Below, piece after piece: positions 55,316-63,682 of a stretch of 64,000 nucleotides of DNA. The notes beneath the pieces are model-generated. The model was not told the origin of the DNA. It did no database searches and saw only the letters and a program-made list of their open reading frames with translations. A program made the position numbers and the translations under genes. Numbering within the stretch: position 1 is the first letter of the stretch; each line of letters starts with the position of its first letter. The stretch spans positions 1 to 64,000 of the forward strand of contig NZ_QPJW01000009.1 in NCBI RefSeq assembly GCF_003337355.1. The letters are read 5' to 3'. This stretch comes from Fontibacillus phaseoli. Its GTDB lineage: Bacteria; Bacillota; Bacilli; Paenibacillales; Paenibacillaceae.

Positions 55316-56280
55316 AGACTCCCACCGGGGTTAATCATGCAGCGTTCGGCCTTAAGCATCTGCTCGTTCGCCAAATGAAACTCCCGTTCTTTGACCAGCG
55401 TTTCACTGAGCCTGACATAAAATTTGTACAGTAAAGCGTTTACGATTTCGGGTTCGGAATAACACTCGTCCTTCTCGCCGGCAATTCTCAACGCTTCCAA
55501 AAATCCCATTTCGTCGACCCTTGCTTTCTCTGCGTAATATTGTTTCAGTCTGGCCCGCGTAGCCGAGCCTGTTTGCTGCGGAATTCTATATTTGGAGTGA
55601 ATTCCGCTTGCATATGCGTAGTCGCCGCCTCCGGCAGAGTATAGCAGCCAGGCATAATAATCTTCCGACACTCTGACATCGGGAAAACGGTATTTATAGG
55701 CAAGACTTGTTCTGACCGCCGTAGCCGAAGTCAGATTGGTATAACCCGTCATCGTCCCCATCTCAATCCACGCTTCCGGGCCTTGCACCGGATGATCTTC
55801 ATGGCTATCCAATATTTCAATGATGGAGGCTGTCAGCTTGTCTTTACCGACGTATCCGCCATGCTCGTCGATAACCTGAAAACTGGTATATACGACATCC
55901 ACTCCAGGATTACGTTGTAAGATGGTTCTGACCGTTTGCAGTCTGTTGCTGTGCGAAAGATCGTCCGCGTCGTTGAATAAGATGAACGGCGAACTTCGCT
56001 CATAAGCCATGGCAATTCCGACATTCCTGCATCCGCCGGGGCCTAGATTGGATTCGTTCAACACGACCGCAATCCGGTCCGGATGTTTGCTCTGCAAATC
56101 CAGCAAGTAAGGTTTGGCTTCCAAACATGGAGATGCGTCATCAATGATGATCATTTGCCAATCGGGGTCGCTTTGGTTCATGATCGATTCGATGGCTTCA
56201 TTTAGAAACGTGCAGGTATAAGACATATTCTCGCTCCAATGCGGAACAACAAAGGTGGCCGTCTCGTTAACAGGGTTCAT
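55312..56280 (-). CDS. family 2 glycosyltransferase
   Basis: 322 residues, GT-A fold: TFVVPHWSENMSYTCTFLNEAIESI, MIIIDDASP, NLGPGGCRNVG and the metal motif FNDADDLSH. The C-terminal third is helical (EKARVDEMGFLEALRIAGEKDE). An inverting enzyme using a nucleotide sugar; acceptor unknown. Ribosome site GAGAGGTG. With the GT4 gene it implies at least one, probably two, sugars in the product or an intermediate. Confidence 0.85.
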   Translation of the reverse strand: MNPVNETATFVVPHWSENMSYTCTFLNEAIESIMNQSDPDWQMIIIDDASPCLEAKPYLLDLQSKHPDRIAVVLNESNLGPGGCRNVGIAMAYERSSPFILFNDADDLSHSNRLQTVRTILQRNPGVDVVYTSFQVIDEHGGYVGKDKLTASIIEILDSHEDHPVQGPEAWIEMGTMTGYTNLTSATAVRTSLAYKYRFPDVRVSEDYYAWLLYSAGGGDYAYASGIHSKYRIPQQTGSATRARLKQYYAEKARVDEMGFLEALRIAGEKDECYSEPEIVNALLYKFYVRLSETLVKEREFHLANEQMLKAERCMINPGGSL

Positions 56281-56298
56281 AACTCACCTCTCCGGCTA

Positions 56299-57297
56299 TT
56301 AAAATTGCAATAAAAGCTGCTGCGATATCTGCTGTTCCTTCAACGCTACTCTCCTGATTCTGTCGGCGGCGTCATGAAACAAGTCATGCTGCCTGTCCGG
56401 ATGCGACAGGGCTGCTTTTTCGAGCAGCGCTTTGATCAGATGCCACTGTTCGCCGCAGGCCCACACCTCGGCAGCCATCTCGCGCAGCGCCTCTTCCCCC
56501 TTCTCCAAATGAGCCGCCAAATGTCTTAAAAACAGGCAATACTCAACTCTGCCGTCGGCGACCCTGCCGATAATTCCCCACCATCGGGTCCGTCCGAGCT
56601 CTTGATGCTGCGCTTCATCCCGGATGAGGATTTCCCGGGAGGTTGAGATCGAACTGCCGAAAAAAGCCATTTGCTCATACATTCTATGTTTTTTGAAGCG
56701 TTGAGCTTGTTCTAGCAGCATTTGCCGGACCCTTGGAGGGGTAATGGCAGGACTTGGCCGGTCATTCAGCTCGATTTTCCAAAATCCTTTATAGCCTTTT
56801 TCCAGACAATCGTAGGGCATCACGGCATCTTTCCTCAGAAAGTAGCCATCTACGCAAGTCAGCTCCCGTTTTGCTTCATCCATACCAGCAACGACAGAGC
56901 AATGACCTCCGTTATGATTCATTTGAAACCCGGAATCCCAGGGGACCCAGTAGCAATCAACCGCAAGTATAACGGGCGTGCCCTGTCGAAGCTCATCTCC
57001 TATCATTTGCAAATCGCTATGGACATCGGTACAACGGGACGTAAGTTTAACGCCATAGATCCGGTCCAGCCAATCAAACTTCCAGCGGCGAAACGAAAGT
57101 TCCCAGTCCTTATGAAACCAGCCGCGCCTGCCGAAGCTAAAATTCCATGAACCCTGAAACATCAATTCGCAGTCATGCCCAAGCCAGCGCGTCAACGTCT
57201 TTACGCTATCTTCGAGGCAACTGTAATATTCAAAGTGCCTGCTCGGTATTCTCTCCAGCCGGTCTGGCCGAATGTCCAGTTTTGGCATACGAATCAC
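56299..57297 (-). CDS. BtrH-like acyltransferase candidate 3
   Basis: 332 residues. Triad-like residues in the usual order: cysteine in YYSCLEDSV (Cys27), histidine in NHNGGHCSVVAGMD (His132) and aspartate in LTCVDGYF (Asp150). The segment QGTPVILAVDCYWVPWD before the histidine is typical of BtrH-N/C39-like folds. The C-terminal half is helical (ILIRDEAQHQELGRTRWWG). Start uncertain between a GTG close behind GGGAG and an ATG three codons on. It follows ACP 3 by 22 bases. Confidence 0.68.
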   Translation of the reverse strand: MIRMPKLDIRPDRLERIPSRHFEYYSCLEDSVKTLTRWLGHDCELMFQGSWNFSFGRRGWFHKDWELSFRRWKFDWLDRIYGVKLTSRCTDVHSDLQMIGDELRQGTPVILAVDCYWVPWDSGFQMNHNGGHCSVVAGMDEAKRELTCVDGYFLRKDAVMPYDCLEKGYKGFWKIELNDRPSPAITPPRVRQMLLEQAQRFKKHRMYEQMAFFGSSISTSREILIRDEAQHQELGRTRWWGIIGRVADGRVEYCLFLRHLAAHLEKGEEALREMAAEVWACGEQWHLIKALLEKAALSHPDRQHDLFHDAADRIRRVALKEQQISQQLLLQF

Positions 57298-57318
57298 GCA
57301 TCTCCCATTAAATTGAAG

Positions 57319-57570
57319 TCACCTTAATTTTTTCATTACGATTTCGCTGATTTTGTTTACTGTGGCAAAATTGCTGTACATCAGGTCCTCTGCGTCAAAA
57401 TCGATACCGAACGCCTCTTCCAGCCTAATGCTGAACATCATCGACTTGATCGAATCAAACCCGTACTCCAGCAAATCGATATCGCCGTGAAAATCCAAGT
57501 CCGATTCGAGCTGGTTTTGAAGCAATTCGGTAATCTTTCCTTCGATCTGATCCTTAGATAGCGTGTTCAT
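57319..57570 (-). CDS. acyl carrier protein 3
   Basis: 83 residues. Phosphopantetheine serine Ser40 in LLEYGFDSIKSMMFSIRLEE. Start is the ATG seven bases after GGAGG; an ATG six codons upstream overlaps both the ribosome site and the PabAB stop. Located between the aminodeoxychorismate synthase and BtrH-like 3. Confidence 0.85.
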   Translation of the reverse strand: MNTLSKDQIEGKITELLQNQLESDLDFHGDIDLLEYGFDSIKSMMFSIRLEEAFGIDFDAEDLMYSNFATVNKISEIVMKKLR

Positions 57571-57584
57571 CCATAAACCTCCGT

Positions 57585-59804
57585 TCAAAACATATTAACG
57601 TCCGCAGGCACGGGAGTGCGGTCACCCAGGATGCAATACCGCTCCGAATCAAAGCCGCCGCAAGCCGTAAGAACGATGGCCTTAATCAGGGCCCTGGCTT
57701 TTAAAAGCATCTCGTCATACTCTTCCTCCGGGTCCGAAAGAACCGTAATGGCCCCGCCTACGCCGATGGTCAGCTTGCCTTTATGACATACGATCGTGCG
57801 GATCACGATATTAAAATCCGCAGACCCGTTCAAGGCGAAATATCCGATGCTGCCCGAGTAAATGCCGCGCGGGCGGTGCTCCAACACGTCGATAAGCTCC
57901 ATGCTTCTGATTTTCGGCGCCCCGGTCATCGAGCCTCCGGGAAAGGCAGTACGGATGCAGGAAACGGCGGTATTTCCCTTTTTCAGTTTTCCGGAAACGG
58001 TCGTTACCATCTGATGCACGGTCTGATAAGTTTCGATATGCATCAGTTTGGGAACCGTGACGCTTCCGACCTCGCAGACCTGTCCCAAATCGTTACGCAT
58101 CAAATCCGTAATCATAAGATTCTCCGCCCGATTCTTCGCACTGACGGCCAGATTCCGGAGGAGCTCGTTGTCTTCGTCTGGTGTGGCTCCCCTTCCAGAC
58201 GTACCTTTGATCGGCTTGGCCTGGACTCCCCCCTCCCGGTCTGCCTTAATGAAGCACTCCGGCGAAGAGCACAGCACTTGAACATCGCCGAAGGATAAAT
58301 ATGCCGAGTAAGGGGCCGGGTTGATCTGCCTTAGGGTTAAATACAATTGCAGAGGGTCGACAGCGCAGCTGACTTCCAGTTCATTCGTCAGGTTGATTTC
58401 ATACGATTCTCCCTGACGCAAAAACTGTTGCGTATTCACGATATCCTCAATGTACTCCGGGTAACTTCGGTTTAGTTGAAAAGCAAGCATATCCGGACAA
58501 TTTGGAGGTTTGCCGAACGTTGTACCCGAGGAACGGTCAACCGGCTTGCCATCGATGTGCCTCAACCGGCGATCCATCTCGTCCAACCAGGATTCATCCT
58601 GCATTTTCCCCGGCTCAGCTTCATCCTCATGCTGGAATGCGAGGCACAGCAAATACATGCAATGTTCCTGATGATCAAAAACCACCATCCGGTCAGCCAG
58701 CACCAGCAATCCGTCCTGAAGTTTACTTGCATAGGCCATGGTTCCACCGGAATCGGCTTTTAATTCGTATCCCAAATACCCCACAAATCCGCCATTCAGC
58801 GGGAACGGAACTTCAGGTTCAGCAGTGAACCGGGCCAATTGCCGTTCCAGGTATTCGTAAATCGTCATTCTATGCTCCGTTGTTATGCCTCTACTGGTCA
58901 CGGTGACGATTTTACGGGACACTTCATACTTAACAGTTTGACTGAATCGTCCTGACGTATTTCCCATATAAGAAAAGCGGGCTAAACCTTGATCCGTTTT
59001 GCTGCTGTCCAGCCAAAAGGAATAAACGTCCCTGTCATGAATCCATTGGGTGAAGACTTGTTCGGGATCGGCGAAATGATTGATTTTGCGGACAAGTATT
59101 TGAACGGGTTGAACGCTACGATCTACGTTTCGTTCTTGTATGGCTTTCTCCCGCTTTCCTTCCGTCAAATGCAAAAATTCAAGCGGAGTCTTGTCCTCCG
59201 GGCATGATTTCGGATTGTCGGCCCAAAATTTCTTCGTTATGCCAATGAAATTTCCGATAATCCGGTGTCCATACTCGGTGCAAACGGATTCCGGATGGAA
59301 TTGAATGCCGAAGACCGGCAGCTTCCGGTGACGAATGCCCATGATGACGTTATCTTCACACCAAGCCGTAATTTCAAGCTCGTCGGAAGGCACATCCTGA
59401 ACCATTAAAGAATGATAGCGGACCGCCTGGAATTGTTGAGGAATGTCCAGGAAAAGGTCTGCCCCCGTATGCTCTACCCGGCTGATCCCTCCATGCATGA
59501 TGTCCGGCATTTGCGTTACACGGGCTCCGTACAGGTGCCCGATCCCTTGATGTCCGAGGCAAACGCCAAGCACGGGTACGCCGGACTGGAGGATGATCGA
59601 TTCGCACACCCCAAAATCCCGCGGAACTTCGGGACGTCCCGGACCGGGAGAAATAATGACGCCGTCAAAATCGTATTTGGATAGTTGCTCCCATTCCAAA
59701 TCGTCGTTTTTAATGACCACGGGCTCTTCCCCGTTTACTTGCGCAATGAGCTGGAACAGATTATAGGTATAGGAATCATAGTTATCCACAAGCAATATTT
59801 TCAT
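57585..59804 (-). CDS. pabAB: aminodeoxychorismate synthase, fused PabA-PabB
   Basis: 739 residues. Residues 1-190 are a class I glutamine amidotransferase with the triad Cys82 (GVCLGHQG), His170 and Glu172 (FHPES); residues 230-735 are the chorismate-binding domain. The key motif is PIKGT (531-535, Lys533): aminodeoxychorismate synthases have lysine here, anthranilate synthases have alanine (PIAGT). So the product should be 4-amino-4-deoxychorismate, precursor of 4-aminobenzoate or 4-aminophenylalanine. Amidotransferase-first fusions of this kind are known from antibiotic clusters such as candicidin. No PabC lyase is visible in the window. Start ATG behind AAGAAGGTG. Confidence 0.9.
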   Translation of the reverse strand: MKILLVDNYDSYTYNLFQLIAQVNGEEPVVIKNDDLEWEQLSKYDFDGVIISPGPGRPEVPRDFGVCESIILQSGVPVLGVCLGHQGIGHLYGARVTQMPDIMHGGISRVEHTGADLFLDIPQQFQAVRYHSLMVQDVPSDELEITAWCEDNVIMGIRHRKLPVFGIQFHPESVCTEYGHRIIGNFIGITKKFWADNPKSCPEDKTPLEFLHLTEGKREKAIQERNVDRSVQPVQILVRKINHFADPEQVFTQWIHDRDVYSFWLDSSKTDQGLARFSYMGNTSGRFSQTVKYEVSRKIVTVTSRGITTEHRMTIYEYLERQLARFTAEPEVPFPLNGGFVGYLGYELKADSGGTMAYASKLQDGLLVLADRMVVFDHQEHCMYLLCLAFQHEDEAEPGKMQDESWLDEMDRRLRHIDGKPVDRSSGTTFGKPPNCPDMLAFQLNRSYPEYIEDIVNTQQFLRQGESYEINLTNELEVSCAVDPLQLYLTLRQINPAPYSAYLSFGDVQVLCSSPECFIKADREGGVQAKPIKGTSGRGATPDEDNELLRNLAVSAKNRAENLMITDLMRNDLGQVCEVGSVTVPKLMHIETYQTVHQMVTTVSGKLKKGNTAVSCIRTAFPGGSMTGAPKIRSMELIDVLEHRPRGIYSGSIGYFALNGSADFNIVIRTIVCHKGKLTIGVGGAITVLSDPEEEYDEMLLKARALIKAIVLTACGGFDSERYCILGDRTPVPADVNMF

Positions 59805-59852
59805 CGATTCACCTTCTTTCACCGCATGTTATATCGCTGAAATGATGCTGGC

Positions 59853-60620
59853 CTAGGTAGCCTTCGCTATTTGATGAACCTGTGCGCTAAGCTCAAGCAG
59901 TCGGCCTAACCCAGGAAACTCGGGAAAATGATGATGACATGCCTCCTCCCCGCCTTCGTTACGAGATTGAATGCTCCATCCCTGAGAATTCCTGTTTACG
60001 ACAATTGTTTTCTCCAACGATTTCATTGGATGAAAATTGTGCGTTCCATGCTCGCGCTCCAACAGCAAGGAAACAACGCAGTCCCGAATGGGACGGCCAT
60101 TCATTTCATCGCTCCATGGTGATTGCGACAAGCAGATCCCGCTGACGATGACCTGGTCGCACCGATCGCCGTGGAGCATAGTTCCCGCCAAATCCAACAG
60201 CGGGACCAGCAGATCGTCCAACCCGCTAATGCAGGAGACGGGTCCGGTAATTTCATATTCCATGCAAATGAAACCCATGATGCAATTCGGAACGGATTGA
60301 TAAAAGAGCAGCGGGTTCATCTTGTTCCTCCCCTCCACCAGGTCGCGGCTCGTTAAATCGATGGTCGAGGTATCCCCATAAACGCTGCCCATAATCATTG
60401 CCGTGCGCGGTCCGCTCCGGATCCGGCAACTTTGATTTAACCGGGCGATGCTCTCAAAGATGAGCGGGCTGAAATTGGATTTAATAAAGCCGGGAACGAC
60501 CGGCAATTCGATCTCCTTCGGAGATAATCCGGCGGTTCCTTTATCCGCAAGCTCCAAGGCGGAAATACCATAAGCATTAATGCAACTCTGCGCTTTGACC
60601 GACAAGGACATCGGCATCAT
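59853..60620 (-). CDS. ketosynthase-like protein without active-site cysteine
   Basis: 255 residues, resembling the N-terminal half of a beta-ketoacyl synthase (Ketoacyl-synt_2 type). The segment ITGPVSCISGLDDLLVPLLDLAG aligns with the KS nucleophile elbow, but the nucleophile position holds aspartate (Asp135) and no cysteine; the thiolase-like C-terminal half with both catalytic histidines is missing. It therefore cannot condense by itself. Following the complete KS by nine bases, it may be its partner, like a chain-length factor, or a structural relic. Confidence 0.7.
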   Translation of the reverse strand: MMPMSLSVKAQSCINAYGISALELADKGTAGLSPKEIELPVVPGFIKSNFSPLIFESIARLNQSCRIRSGPRTAMIMGSVYGDTSTIDLTSRDLVEGRNKMNPLLFYQSVPNCIMGFICMEYEITGPVSCISGLDDLLVPLLDLAGTMLHGDRCDQVIVSGICLSQSPWSDEMNGRPIRDCVVSLLLEREHGTHNFHPMKSLEKTIVVNRNSQGWSIQSRNEGGEEACHHHFPEFPGLGRLLELSAQVHQIAKAT

Positions 60621-60629
60621 CCTCGCCCT

Positions 60630-61799
60630 TCACCTCCATTTCCGCAAAATGAGGGCCGTATTGTTTCCGCCAAAAGAGGAATTCACGTTGAGTACATACT
60701 CCAGCTTTTTAGTTCTGGTTTCGTGGAGCACATAATCGAGATCGCACTCCGGATCAAAGGCTTCATGCCCGATCGTAGGCGGAACCAAATCCTCTTGCAG
60801 CGCCATCAGGCAGATTGCGGTTTCAACGGCTCCGGTTGCCTGCAAGAGATGCCCGGTCATCGATTTGGTCGAGCTGATGGGAATATCGTACGCCTTGTCC
60901 CCAAACACCTGCTTGATCCCGTTCGTCTCGGCGCAATCGGTAAATTTGCTTCCCGTGGCATGGGCGTTAATATAGCTGATTTGTTGCGGCGAAATTTCGG
61001 AACGTTTCAAAGCCGTTGTTACCGCAGCGGCAATGCCGTTGCCCTCGGGATGCGGCTTGCTGACATGATAGGCATCGCTGGATAACCCCCATCCCGTAAG
61101 CTCGGCCAAAATTGTCGCCTTCCGATGCAAGGCGTGTCCCAGTTCTTCCAGCACCATCATGCATCCTCCGTCTCCCAAAAGCAGTCCGGATCTGTTCAGC
61201 GAGAACGGCCGGATAACCCCGTCCCGGGAAAATGCCATTCCGGCATCGAACTTGGCGAACAACTCCTTGTTAATCAGACTGTAACCTCCGCACAAAACCG
61301 AATGTTCCCTGCCCGATTGAATCAGGTCATAAGCGTGGCCGATCGCATTGCTTGAGGAGATACAAGCGTTATTAAACGTCAGCGTCCTTGTCCCGGGAAT
61401 GCCGCACATATCGGCGATTGCACGCGTGTGGTAACCCGGCAAGCTTTCGGACAACCTCGCAGTTTCCAAGTGTGCCCCGCTTGGATCAAGGCGCTGGACT
61501 CCGCTCCAAAACCGATGGACAACCTCAAAGTCACCGGCGCATCCGATTACAATTCCGGCATCTGCGGGCAGGCTCAGCGAGGCGTGACTTAGCGCTTCCT
61601 TCGCGCAGATCATTCCCAACTCCAGCAAGCTTCCGCTAAAATCGGCTTCCGCTCCAAAGGAACATCGAAAAGGCGCAGGATCAAACCTTTCGATGGGCTT
61701 AAACCCATGCGTTCCCCCAAAAAGATGCTCCGCAGCCACTTCCCGGCCAAATCCAAAAGCGGTAAACAAGCTGTAACCCGTAATCACGACTCTTAGCAA
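60630..61799 (-). CDS. beta-ketoacyl-ACP synthase (KAS II-like)
   Basis: 389 residues, complete thiolase fold. Catalytic Cys146 (TFNNACISSS), His280 (INAHATGSKFTD) and His317 (KSMTGHLLQATG), with Lys312, are all present; NVNSSFGGNN closes the protein. It extends an acyl chain by decarboxylative condensation with malonyl-ACP. TTG start behind GGAGGG. As the only intact KS in the window and with no ketoreductase, dehydratase or acyltransferase nearby, it either borrows fatty-acid enzymes, needs genes to the right, or makes a single condensation. Confidence 0.88.
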   Translation of the reverse strand: MLRVVITGYSLFTAFGFGREVAAEHLFGGTHGFKPIERFDPAPFRCSFGAEADFSGSLLELGMICAKEALSHASLSLPADAGIVIGCAGDFEVVHRFWSGVQRLDPSGAHLETARLSESLPGYHTRAIADMCGIPGTRTLTFNNACISSSNAIGHAYDLIQSGREHSVLCGGYSLINKELFAKFDAGMAFSRDGVIRPFSLNRSGLLLGDGGCMMVLEELGHALHRKATILAELTGWGLSSDAYHVSKPHPEGNGIAAAVTTALKRSEISPQQISYINAHATGSKFTDCAETNGIKQVFGDKAYDIPISSTKSMTGHLLQATGAVETAICLMALQEDLVPPTIGHEAFDPECDLDYVLHETRTKKLEYVLNVNSSFGGNNTALILRKWR

Positions 61800-61849
61800 T
61801 GAATCCCCTCCCTCCGGAAATCCTGCCGACGCTTGCGGTAACGCTCTCG

Positions 61850-62113
61850 TTAACCTGATTGGCCGAGGATGACCCGATGAATATCGTTAATGCTGCATAC
61901 GCCGAGCCAGTCATAATCCTCTGCGTAAAGATTGATTCCCCATTCCGTCTCCAGGCAGTGCATCAGCCAGAGCATCGAAAGGGAGTCGAACACAATTTGT
62001 GTATCATCCTCCAAACCCTCCGGAAGGTTGCGGAATATTCTTCTGTCCTGAAGCATCTGCCGGATGTCCTCTTTTTGAATCCTGATCATGCCGCTTTGCT
62101 CCACATCGACCAC
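61850..62113 (-). CDS. acyl carrier protein 4
   Basis: About 87 residues. Phosphopantetheine serine Ser44 in TQIVFDSLSMLWLMHCLE; the elevated Trp/Met/Cys content of the following helix is unusual. First gene of the minus-strand operon, 50 bases before the KS gene, so it is the likely polyketide carrier. The start is uncertain: GTG at 62113, GTG three codons on (behind GAGGTG) or ATG at the ninth codon. Confidence 0.78.
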   Translation of the reverse strand: MVDVEQSGMIRIQKEDIRQMLQDRRIFRNLPEGLEDDTQIVFDSLSMLWLMHCLETEWGINLYAEDYDWLGVCSINDIHRVILGQSG

Positions 62114-62235
62114 CTCGCTTTAAGTCACCGTCAATTCATATTTTTGAAAAGCAGTCTATCTTTTTGAATTTCTTTATGGTAAAAGAGACGTAGGTTTATA
62201 TTTCTAAATATTTTAAAATAAGGAGGATTAAGGAA
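62114..62235. promoter_or_regulatory. divergent promoter region of the biosynthetic cluster
   Basis: A 122-base, strongly A/T-rich gap between the ACP 4 start (minus) and the AMP-ligase start (plus). It must hold the promoters of both arms. I cannot fix -35/-10 pairs with confidence. Confidence 0.5.
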
Positions 62236-63639
62236 ATGAATAGTTCTCACGAATCCATAGAGAATCTGTATGTCCATCTCATGAATGGTAAAAACCGGGG
62301 CGACATCTGCCTGAGCGGCCACCACAATGTTACTTATGGCGATTTGGAAGACCTCGTCGAATATTGGCAGTCTTATTTGCACATGCAAGGAATCGAACCC
62401 GACAGCTCCGTTGCACTGCAACTGCCCAATTCTTTTACTTTTATTTACTTGCTGCTCGCCCTGTGGAAACACAATTGCCAAGTTGTATTGCTCGACTTTC
62501 GCCTGAAGCCTGCCGAGAGCGAGGAGTTGATGCAAATCTGCCACCCGCATTACTATATTGGTCCTACATCCCCGGTAAACAGCCTTGCCCCGTTTGCACC
62601 CGATATAGATATATGTGTCACCAGACGTTATGACGGATGCAAGTCCGATATCTCTTATTGCCTCATCCAATTTACTTCGGGATCCACGGGCAAATCGAAG
62701 GTTGTCGGCCGAACGCCGGACTCACTCATCAAAGAAATCGATCGCGTTCTTAAAGCCGAAGGCAGCTTCGTTGCCGGAGACAAAGTGCTGATTTTGAGCT
62801 CCATCAGCCATACGTATGGTCTGCTGACCGCTCTACTGCCTTTATTACGGCAAGGCGCATCGATTCTGTTCGCTTCCAGCCAGCAAGCTAAAGACATCCT
62901 TTACAACATCCATGGACACCGGGTAACCGGCATTGTCGGAGTTCCTTTTCACTATAATTTGCTGGCTTCCGCCAGTGATTTCCGCCCATGGGACCATGTC
63001 CGCATCGCGATTACAGCAGGAGAACTATTACCGGAGCCAACTTTGCAACTCATTTCAACCCGGTTCGGCATCTCGCTGGGACAGATCTACGGTATGACGG
63101 AAACGGGTATCATATCTGCCGATTTTCCAGGGGATTTCCCGGGCAGTCTCGGCCGTATTCTCGGTGGCTTGCGGCATAAAATCGAACGGGACGAGCTCTA
63201 TATTTTCCAGGAACAATCGCCATACATTTTTGACCGTTTGCCGGAGCGATATCAGGATGGATGGCTGCGTACGTTTGATATTGCTTATATGGACGAATAT
63301 GACCATACACTGCATATCTGCGGGCGAGCCGATTCGTTATTGATTGTCGGGGGATTAAAAGTGAATCTGACGGAGGTCGAAGATATTCTAAAGTTGCACC
63401 CCGCTATTCATGAAGTTGTCATCACCCAATCCGGTCAACAGGAAATTGAGGCTTATATCAGCGGCGACTCTTCATTAAGCAGAAACGAAGTACTGCAATG
63501 GTGCACGGAACAAATGGCAAATTATAAAATACCGAACAAAATTTTTTTCCTCCCCTCCTTACCGAGAACGGCTACCCAGAAATTAGTGCGCAACCGGCAG
63601 AAACTTCAGGAACTGACGGCCGGATTAGAACAATTTTAG
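62236..63639 (+). CDS. AMP-dependent acyl/aryl ligase
   Basis: 467 residues, ANL family. IQFTSGSTGKSK (A3), YGMTETG (A5), RTFDIAYMDEY (A7 region), CGRADSLLIVGGLKVN (A8) and LPRTATQKLVRN (A10 lysine) are visible. It activates a carboxylic acid and loads it on a carrier protein or CoA. The substrate is not readable; with PabAB in the divergent operon, 4-aminobenzoate as starter for the KS is attractive but unproved. Ribosome site AAGGAGG. Followed by a BtrH-like gene 43 bases on. Confidence 0.85.
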   Translation: MNSSHESIENLYVHLMNGKNRGDICLSGHHNVTYGDLEDLVEYWQSYLHMQGIEPDSSVALQLPNSFTFIYLLLALWKHNCQVVLLDFRLKPAESEELMQICHPHYYIGPTSPVNSLAPFAPDIDICVTRRYDGCKSDISYCLIQFTSGSTGKSKVVGRTPDSLIKEIDRVLKAEGSFVAGDKVLILSSISHTYGLLTALLPLLRQGASILFASSQQAKDILYNIHGHRVTGIVGVPFHYNLLASASDFRPWDHVRIAITAGELLPEPTLQLISTRFGISLGQIYGMTETGIISADFPGDFPGSLGRILGGLRHKIERDELYIFQEQSPYIFDRLPERYQDGWLRTFDIAYMDEYDHTLHICGRADSLLIVGGLKVNLTEVEDILKLHPAIHEVVITQSGQQEIEAYISGDSSLSRNEVLQWCTEQMANYKIPNKIFFLPSLPRTATQKLVRNRQKLQELTAGLEQF

Positions 63640-63682
63640 CCAGCCTAAGGTCCTAATTTTAATCCAAATGGAGGTTTGCCCA

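Noticed and set aside
57585..59804. anthranilate synthase
   Set aside because: The active-site motif is PIKGT with lysine, typical of aminodeoxychorismate synthase; TrpE has PIAGT.
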